Source of the DNA: an uncultured Lachnospiraceae bacterium
Lineage (GTDB): Bacteria; Bacillota; Clostridia; Lachnospirales; Lachnospiraceae
Assembly (NCBI GenBank): GCA_947588995.1
Contig: CANPZI010000002.1
Coordinates: 172,696 to 236,695 of the forward strand
Length of the DNA stretch: 64,000 bases
Direction: 5' to 3'
Each line of letters begins with the position of its first letter. Within the stretch, counting starts at the first letter, position 1. A program made the position numbers and the translations under genes. The notes beneath the pieces were generated by a model that saw nothing but the letters and a program-made list of their open reading frames with translations, searched no databases and was not told the origin of the DNA. Below are positions 1-7,000 of the stretch, one piece after another.

Positions 1-695
1 CTCGACTCGATGACGCCCGCGCTCTCAAACTTGCGCAGCGCGTTGACGATGACCGAGCGCGTGATGCCCACCTTGTCCGCGATCTTGCTGGCCACCAGGA
101 TTCCCTCCATGCCGCCCAGCTCGTCGAAGATGTGCGTGATCGCCTCCATCTCCGAGTAGGAGAGCGTGCCGATCGCCGATTTCACCACCGCGATCTTGCG
201 GTTCTCCTCCGCGTTCTCCTCATTCACCGCCCGCAGCATCTCCAAGCCCACCACCGTTGTGCCGTACTCGCACAGGATGATGTCGTCGATGTCGTACTGC
301 GCGTCGCATTTGTAGATAAAAAGCGTTCCCAGCCGCTCGCCGGAGATCTCGATGGGTGTGATCACCGCCCGGAAGCGCCTCGTGTCGATACTCTCAAAGC
401 CCAGCGTCTCGAGATTGACATTCTCTTTCGTGGAGAGCACCGCCAGGAGCCGCTCATTTAACATCGGATCGATGAAGCCGCCCACGTGGTCCACGATCAG
501 CTCCGTGATCGACTCTACGCTGTCCTGGTCGCCGATGCCCAGCACCTTGCCTTTCCTGCTGATGACCAGCACATCGGAGTCCAGTATCTCTTTCAGGACG
601 TCACAGATATCGTTGAAGACCACCTTGCCCGAATTGTTGTTGTGCAGGAGCTTGCCGATCTTCCTCGTCTTATCCAGCAACTGAACACTGCTCAT
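1..695 (-). CDS. codY: GTP-sensing global repressor CodY (3' truncated by window edge)
   Basis: Global nutritional repressor of Firmicutes that senses branched-chain amino acids and GTP. The translation from the ATG at 695 begins [20 protein letters not shown] and continues through a GAF-type sensor domain (DISGDVLVIS-like, [23 protein letters not shown]) to the C-terminal winged helix ([24 protein letters not shown]), which is the strongly conserved DNA-recognition part. About 231 codons are visible; the family is near 260, so roughly 30 C-terminal residues lie outside. RBS AAGGGG sits 7 nt before the start. It lies downstream of topA, the usual clostridial order, and has its own promoter with a CodY-like box, so autoregulation is likely. 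Confidence 0.96.
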   Translation of the reverse strand, partial: [231 protein letters not shown]

Positions 696-759
696 GTAAT
701 ACCCCTTATCTTAAGATGCTGCTGTTGTTCCAAAAAATTACACAATTCCAAGTAATTTG

Positions 760-788
760 ATTTTATCACAATATTTATCAAAAATCAA
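760..788 (-). promoter_or_regulatory. codY promoter
   Basis: On the minus strand TTGATT (783-788) is separated by 17 nt from TAAAAT (760-765), about 65 nt before the codY start. It is the only good sigma-A match in the topA-codY gap. Confidence 0.6.
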
Positions 789-790
789 TG

Positions 791-805
791 TATTTTCAGA
801 AAACA
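791..805. promoter_or_regulatory. CodY box (putative autoregulatory site)
   Basis: TATTTTCAGAAAACA matches the CodY consensus AATTTTCWGAAAATT at 12 of 15 positions. It lies immediately upstream of the codY -35 element. The consensus is established for low-GC Firmicutes; use as an autoregulatory site here is inferred. Confidence 0.5.
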
Positions 806-833
806 ATCCACCCCGCAGCCGAGCTGCGCGGAT
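806..833 (-). terminator. Possible topA terminator
   Basis: Directly after the topA stop, the minus strand shows a GC-rich stem (GCAGC / GCTGC with flanking C-G pairs) followed by a T-rich stretch ATTGTTTTC. The stem is short and imperfect. Confidence 0.4.
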
Positions 834-2918
834 TTATGCCTGCACGGCCTCCGCTTTCGGCGCATCCTTGACGAAGCCGCAGTTCTCGTCCGCGCAGACC
901 AGCTTGTTTCCCTTTTGCAGCAGAATAGAGCCGCAGCGCTCGCACTTCTCATTGACAGGGCGCTGCCAGACCATGAAGTCGCACTCCGGGTTGTCGATAC
1001 AGCCGTAGTATTTCCTGCCTTTCTTGGTCTTCTTCATGACGATATCCTTGCCGCACTTCGGGCAGGCCACACCGATCTTCTCAAAATAAGGCTTCGTGTT
1101 GCGGCACTCCGGGAATCCCGGACATGCCAGAAATCTGCCGTGAGGGCCGTACTTGATCACCATCTGCCTGCCGCAGAGCTCGCAGTACTCGTCGGAGAGT
1201 TCGTCGGCAATCTGCACCTCGTCCAGCTCTTTCTCCGCCTGCTCCACCGCCTGCGCCAGATCGGGATAGAAGTTCTCCATCACGGTCTTCCACTTCACGC
1301 TGCCCTCCTCCACGCCGTCTAAGAGCGCTTCCATCGTCGCGGTGAAGTTCACGTCCACGATGGAGGGAAACGCCTCTTTCATCATGTTGTTCACCACCTC
1401 GCCGAGCTCCGTCACGTAGAGGTTCTTATTTTCTTTCACGATATAGCGCCTCGCCAGAATCGTCGTGATCGTGGGCGCATAGGTACTCGGCCGCCCGATC
1501 CCCAGCTCCTCCATCGCGCGCACGAGAGAAGCCTCCGTGTAGTGCGGCGCGGGCTGGGTGAAGTGCTGCTTCTCCGACAGCTCTGTCAGCGACAGTTTCG
1601 TATCGGTTGTGATCTTGCTCATCAGCGCGCCCGACTCTTCCTTTTCGTCGTCCTCCGTGTAGACGCTCATGAAGCCGTCGAACTTCACCTTGGAGGAAGA
1701 CGCGGAAAACTCATTGCCCGCCGCCTCAATCCGGATGGAAGTCGTCTCGTACACGGCGTTCGTCATGCGGCTTGCCACAAACCGCCGCCAGATCAGCTGA
1801 TAGAGCCGGAACTGATCCCTGGAGAGGGAGTCTTTGAGCGCCGCCGGGGTGCGGCTTACATCCGTGGGGCGGATCGCCTCGTGGGCATCCTGAATCTTCT
1901 GCCTGCTGCCTCCCCGGTTCTGTGCGCCGGCCGCGTACGCCGCGCCGTACTGACTCTCTATATAGTCGCGGGCCATCACTTCCGCCTCCTCGGACACCCT
2001 CGTGGAGTCCGTACGCAGATAGGTGATGATACCCACCGTGTCGCTTCCCTTGATATCGACGCCCTCATAGAGCTGCTGCGCCAGCCGCATCGTCTTCTGG
2101 GTGGAAAAATTGAGCTGCTTGCTGGCCTCCTGCTGCAGCGTGGAGGTGGTAAAAGGCAGCGGCGCTTTCTTCACGCGCTCGCCGTTCTTGACCGAGGAAA
2201 CGCGGTATTTCGCATGATCGAGAGACTCCCTGATCTGCGCAAGCTCCTCCGCGGAAGAGATCGTCTTACTGCCCTCCGTCGTGCCGCAATACTTCGCCAC
2301 GAGAGGCTTCTTCTCGCCCTCCACGGCGAGGACGGCGTCGAGCGTCCAGTATTCCTCAGGGATGAAAGCGTTGATCTCCTCCTCCCTGTCGCAGATGATG
2401 CGCAGCGCCACAGACTGCACGCGCCCCGCGCTTAAGCCCCGCTTCACCTTCGCCCACAGCACAGGCGAGATCTTGTAGCCCACCATGCGGTCCAGACAGC
2501 GGCGCGCCTGCTGCGCGTCCACCAGATCCATGTTGATCTCCCTGGCGTGTTTGAGGGACTCCTTGACCGCCGTCTTGGTGATCTCGTTGAACGTGATACG
2601 ATAGACTTTCTTGTTCTCCAGTTTCAGGGCCGTGAGCAGATGCCAGGAGATGGCCTCCCCCTCACGGTCGGGGTCTGTCGCGAGATAGACTTTCTCGGCT
2701 TTCTTCACTTCCCTGCGCAGATTCGCGAGGATGTCGCCCTTGCCCCGTATCGTGATGTATTTGGGCTCGAAATCATGCTCCACATCGATGCCGAGCACGC
2801 TGCGCGGCAGATCCCGCACATGCCCGTTGCTGGCCGCCACCTCATAGTTGGGGCCTAAGAACTTCTTGATCGTCTTTACTTTCGCCGGTGATTCGACGAT
2901 TACCAGATATTTCGCCAT
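834..2918 (-). CDS. topA: DNA topoisomerase I (type IA)
   Basis: Relaxes negatively supercoiled DNA through a 5'-phosphotyrosyl single-strand break. 694 residues. TOPRIM domain at the N terminus (KYLVIVESPAKVKTI; acidic metal-binding ATDPDREGE), catalytic Tyr300 in GIITYLRTDSTRV, then three C-terminal four-cysteine zinc ribbons (CELCGRQM..CPGFPEC, CPKCGKD..CIDNPEC, CERCG..CADENC). The length and three-ribbon tail fit Firmicutes TopA. RBS AAGGGG precedes the ATG. In many Clostridia dprA lies directly upstream of topA; here that place is taken by a JAB-domain gene of different base composition. Confidence 0.98.
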   Translation of the reverse strand: MAKYLVIVESPAKVKTIKKFLGPNYEVAASNGHVRDLPRSVLGIDVEHDFEPKYITIRGKGDILANLRREVKKAEKVYLATDPDREGEAISWHLLTALKLENKKVYRITFNEITKTAVKESLKHAREINMDLVDAQQARRCLDRMVGYKISPVLWAKVKRGLSAGRVQSVALRIICDREEEINAFIPEEYWTLDAVLAVEGEKKPLVAKYCGTTEGSKTISSAEELAQIRESLDHAKYRVSSVKNGERVKKAPLPFTTSTLQQEASKQLNFSTQKTMRLAQQLYEGVDIKGSDTVGIITYLRTDSTRVSEEAEVMARDYIESQYGAAYAAGAQNRGGSRQKIQDAHEAIRPTDVSRTPAALKDSLSRDQFRLYQLIWRRFVASRMTNAVYETTSIRIEAAGNEFSASSSKVKFDGFMSVYTEDDEKEESGALMSKITTDTKLSLTELSEKQHFTQPAPHYTEASLVRAMEELGIGRPSTYAPTITTILARRYIVKENKNLYVTELGEVVNNMMKEAFPSIVDVNFTATMEALLDGVEEGSVKWKTVMENFYPDLAQAVEQAEKELDEVQIADELSDEYCELCGRQMVIKYGPHGRFLACPGFPECRNTKPYFEKIGVACPKCGKDIVMKKTKKGRKYYGCIDNPECDFMVWQRPVNEKCERCGSILLQKGNKLVCADENCGFVKDAPKAEAVQA

Positions 2919-2960
2919 AGCAATTCCCCTTGTTCTTAGAAACGGTATTCAACGGAAACC

Positions 2961-2989
2961 ACTATACACTAAATCATCCGAGATGACAA
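2961..2989 (-). promoter_or_regulatory. topA promoter
   Basis: TTGTCA (2984-2989), 17-nt spacer, TATAGT (2961-2966) on the minus strand, about 43 nt before the topA start codon. Confidence 0.6.
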
Positions 2990-3020
2990 GGAAAAATTTT
3001 GTGAAGTTCCTGTAAAGTAT

Positions 3021-3194
3021 CTATTCCTCCGTCTCCTTTCTTTCCTTATAATCCCGAAGAAAAGAGATCAGTTCCCGGCTCTTCTCCATGCTTCGCCGCA
3101 GTGCCTCTTCGTCCACTTCATAATCACGATCCGATACGCATAATTCCAATGGTTCAAAATTGTAAGTCACATCATTCAAAGCTGTCTTTTTCAT
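3021..3194 (-). CDS. 57-residue protein downstream of JAB gene
   Basis: Short ORF with a very strong ribosome site: AGGAGGTGAGC directly before the ATG at 3194. The product begins MKKTALNDVTYNFEPLELC, is acidic in the middle and ends in a charged, probably helical tail (RSMEKSRELISFLRDYKERKE). No family recognised. It starts 17 nt after the JAB gene stop, so the two are almost surely co-transcribed. Both are AT-rich compared with topA and the pilus genes, suggesting they arrived together. A partner or antitoxin-like role is possible but only a guess. Confidence 0.6.
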   Translation of the reverse strand: MKKTALNDVTYNFEPLELCVSDRDYEVDEEALRRSMEKSRELISFLRDYKERKETEE

Positions 3195-3211
3195 ATGCTC
3201 ACCTCCTGGTC

Positions 3212-3814
3212 TTACCTGTATAATAAGCCTGCTTCACTACACTTTGCCAAAAAAGACAATGAAGCCAAATACATTTCCGCTGCCGGTGAATCATGATGAA
3301 GTTCTTCGATACACTCCTGAAATAAGCGAACAGCCTCTCGATAATCATATTCCCTATCCCGTTTCAGATAATGCACTGCTCCCTGATTCGATACTACTGC
3401 AATGACTTCGATCTTTGGATACTGCATGAAGAAATGAATATCCTGCAACGAAAAAGTTTGCGTAGAGGGATGATTATGCAATACTACCACCGCCACTGAC
3501 TCTTTTGACACAATAATATGATTAGAGAATGTATCTGCAAGAATATCCACTTCATGTTCTGTTCCTAAAGACACGCCAAAACTATCCAACGGATTTTTTG
3601 CTCCAAGGTCACAGGTAATGGCAACTTCGTTACTGTTATTTTTTTCTTTGGAAAGGAGCAGAACGTCTTTAGCCAGTTCTCTCATAATGTAATTGCGCTC
3701 CTCCGTAAAGCCATCATATCTGATAAAAGGCACCTTATCTATAGCAATATCCGTAATATAAACTTTTCTGTCTCGTCTCTTAGCCTGTTTCAGTTCCTGT
3801 ATCTTATCTGCCAT
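3212..3814 (-). CDS. JAB/JAMM-domain protein (RadC-like fold)
   Basis: About 200 residues. The C-terminal half carries a JAMM-type metal site: HNHP at residues 113-116, then S122 and D125 (HNHPSTQTFSLQD), close to the RadC pattern HNHPSGDPTPSRED but one residue shorter between His and Ser. An acidic residue upstream (around E88) could complete the zinc site. The N terminus is basic (KQAKRRDRK). JAB proteins are zinc isopeptidase-like folds; the bacterial substrate of this group is unknown. Start chosen at the ATG at 3814 (MADKIQ); a GTG at 3823 close to GAGGGGG is an alternative. GC content is clearly lower than the flanks. Confidence 0.75.
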   Translation of the reverse strand: MADKIQELKQAKRRDRKVYITDIAIDKVPFIRYDGFTEERNYIMRELAKDVLLLSKEKNNSNEVAITCDLGAKNPLDSFGVSLGTEHEVDILADTFSNHIIVSKESVAVVVLHNHPSTQTFSLQDIHFFMQYPKIEVIAVVSNQGAVHYLKRDREYDYREAVRLFQECIEELHHDSPAAEMYLASLSFLAKCSEAGLLYR

Positions 3815-3866
3815 ATTTTTCACGATCCCCCTCACAAACAATATGATAATCTGTTCTTTTTATTTT

Positions 3867-3875
3867 ATTATACCA
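3867..3875 (-). promoter_or_regulatory. Extended -10 promoter of JAB gene
   Basis: TGGTATAAT on the minus strand, a TGn-extended perfect -10; no good -35 element. It lies about 55 nt before the JAB start. Confidence 0.45.
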
Positions 3876-3937
3876 TATCAGCCATGAAACGTACTATACG
3901 ATATGCAATCATACATATTATATATAGAAGAAACGCA

Positions 3938-3965
3938 GAAAAGCTCTGCCTAAGCAGAGCTTTTC
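3938..3965 (-). terminator. Terminator of the pilus operon
   Basis: Perfect 12-bp inverted repeat GAAAAGCTCTGC / GCAGAGCTTTTC with a 4-nt loop, between the stop of the giant surface-protein gene and the JAB gene. The minus-strand right arm ends in TTTTC and is followed by a T-rich stretch. Confidence 0.75.
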
Positions 3966-4003
3966 CAACATTTTCTTTCAACGTCTTACCGTATGTCAAC
4001 CGC

Positions 4004-7000
4004 TTACTCCAGCAGGAACAGCCGGGTCCTGTTCAGCGATACCGCGTCGGCGCTGATGATCTGATAGTTCCTGCCGCTCCTCGTGAACGAGGTCTGCAGC
4101 ACGATATAGATGTCCGCCTTATTCGCTTCCTCCTGTCTGGATTCATCTCTGGTGAGGCTCGCGCTGTCCCGAAGCGCCACCACAGGCGCTTTGATGCGGT
4201 AGATCTTGCCGGGCTGCAGCTCTTCGTCCTCGCCCAGTTTCACCAGCTTGTTATCCGTGACGGTCCAGATCTCCGAGGCAAACGGCGTCGCGTTTACTTT
4301 CTGTGTGCCGAGATCCACCTCACCGGCCGACGGATCCTCATAGTAGAAGCCGATCAGAGAGGTCTTCTCCGGCGCCAGATTGCTGTCGCGGAACTTGAAG
4401 TACACGTCCACGGTGTTGCCGAGGATGCCGCCCGAGCTGTCGCTCGTCTCCAGCCATGTCTCATCAAAAGGCACGGAGATGCTCGCGATATCCGCCGCGT
4501 CAGGCGAGAAGCCCGCCACGATATTGATGTGCGCATTGTGCAGTCCCGCACTGTAGGCCGCCATCAGCGCGTTCACGAAGAACTGGCACTCGGCGGAGCC
4601 AAATTTGTCCGGCTCGGGACCTTTTTCCTCATCACAGGTATAAGCATATTCCGACTGCGCCAGATAGACCACGTTGCTCTTGCTGTAGCAGTAATAGTTG
4701 TTGCGTCCGTCTCTGGGTGAAATACCGTAAGCCGTACCCTCCCAGTCATCACTGGAGAAAGTGTACCATGGCGTCACATAGGCCGTGTTCTCCTCGCTCA
4801 CCAGATTATCCTCGAAATCGAGCAGATAGGGCGCCGCTCTCAGGAAACCATCGCCGCCGAACGTGAATTTGCCATCGATCACAAACGGATACAGCGAGAT
4901 ACTGCCCTCGTTGACCGGCTCCGCCTGCAGGAACGCCTGCGGGCTGTACATATCTCCGCTCAGCCCGTCATAGCGCTGATAGCCGCTCGCGCCGCCTGCG
5001 CCCAGATTCACGAAAGTCTTGCTCTCCGTCTGCCCCAGAAGCTCAGCGCTTAAGCCCGCTCTCTGGTCGCCGGGATCCTGCCCGCATACCAGCAGGCTTC
5101 TGCCCTCGCCCACATATCTGTTGACCGCTTCGGTCACCGCCGCGTTTTCCGCCGCGCCGTCCAGCGTCAGCACGACCACATCCCACTGTGACAGATAGTT
5201 TTCATTCTCGCCCAGTTTCGTCTCCAGCTGCGCGGCATCCACGGACTCAATCTGCCACTCCACATTCAGCATCTTCTCCGCGTCCTTGAGATAGTGCGAA
5301 AGCGAAGAAGTCTTCTCCTGATTCAGGATCATCTGCAGATCCACCGACGGATTATTCTTCTTCTCCGTGATCTGCAGCACTTTCAGCTCATCGGCCGTCT
5401 CGCTGCTCAACTCGAAATAGCCCTGCACGGAGGCGCGCCTGTACTCGTTGCCTACGTCGGACACCTCGATCTTCCAGGGCAGGATCCCCGGCCCCATGCC
5501 GTCGATCTCCACATCCAGCATATTGTCCTGATTGATGTACTCCGTCACCTGCTCCGCCGGCGTGAAATAACCGTCGTGGTTAAAGTCCGCGTACACATTG
5601 ATGACCGCGTCGCCGCCGTAGTCGTCACCGTGGTTATCCGTGATCTTATAGTAAATCTGCCCGTGATACTCGTCGTTTTCGTCGCGCGACAGGATCTGCA
5701 CAGGGGAAGTCTCCTCGCCGTCCTCATCCACCAGGGCAATCCTCGGCTTACCGAGGCGCACCCGCGTCATAAACATGGAGCTTGCCATCGCGTCCGCCAC
5801 CGTGAAGATGCAATCCTCATAGCGTTCGTCGCTCACCGCCGTCTGCAGGAAGCGGTACATGACCGTATTCTCCTGAATATAGTCGGTATTGACATCGTCC
5901 CCGTCCGCTCTCTGTGCGGAGCCGCCCTCGAAGCAGTCATTCTCCACCAGCACCGGATAGCCCGCCGCCATATAGTGCAGCAAAGCGTCCATCTTCTGCG
6001 TCGTCAAATCGTTCGCATCGTATGTACCTACGCCAGATTCGTCGCCCAGATGATAAACCCTGCCGTTCAGCTCTTCCTTATTGTAGCGCGTCTCGCCCTC
6101 ATCATTCTGATTCAGGCGCTGTCCGTCCAGACCGATGAATACCATATCGTAGACGCCGTTGATGTCCTCCCACTCGCTGTTGAACTCCACCACGGACTTC
6201 GTGTCGATCTGGGGCTGCTGGATTTCATTCTTGCTGAACAGAATCTGCTTTGCCGTCCGCATCCCGTCTTTCTTCCAGAGCAGCTTCGTATTCTCATCCT
6301 CCAGCGTAAAATCAGACTTCAGGTTCGCCGAGGGCTGAATCTCCAGGATGGCCAGATTGCTGAAATCGCCCAGAATGCCCACGGAAAAGTTGATGATATA
6401 CTGCACCGCTCTGGCCGGGCTGACCCGCTCCGAGATACGGTCGTCCTCGGACAGCGTGGTATTCTCCGCCCGGATCGCCGACAGCACATCGGAAAAACCC
6501 GCGCGCTCCTCATCGTCGCCAAACCGCTCGGGGAAACTGTCGCTGACAAGCGCATCGCCACTCACGACATATACATTTTGGTTTACATAATTATATTTGT
6601 TATCGTCCTTGACCGGAAAATCGTCGGAGTCTTTCACATTGAGTTTCACGTTCTCCAACAGATTGCCCTTATCGTCCATCGCCTCGATGAACTCCGCCAG
6701 ATTCCGCTTCAAGAGCGCTTTCGCGAGATACTGGTAGTTGAAATCCGCATAATGCTCCGTATCTTCCACGATCCCGTAATCCACGATCACAGGCTTTAAG
6801 TCCTCCGCCGCCTCGCGCAGAATCTGGCTCACCGCCGCCTCGGACATATCCAGAGGAAGATCGGAATCGGAAGTCTCCGGTGTCTTACTGATATATCTTC
6901 TCGTCACAGATCCTGTCAGAACCGTGTTTGTCTCGCCGCTCTCGAGGAAGATCAGATCCGCGTTCTGGACGTCGCTGGCGATCACCTCACCCGCCGTCTT

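Noticed and set aside
5294..6799. 501-codon plus-strand frame inside the giant surface gene
   Set aside because: Opposite strand of a clear ORF, no recognisable domain.
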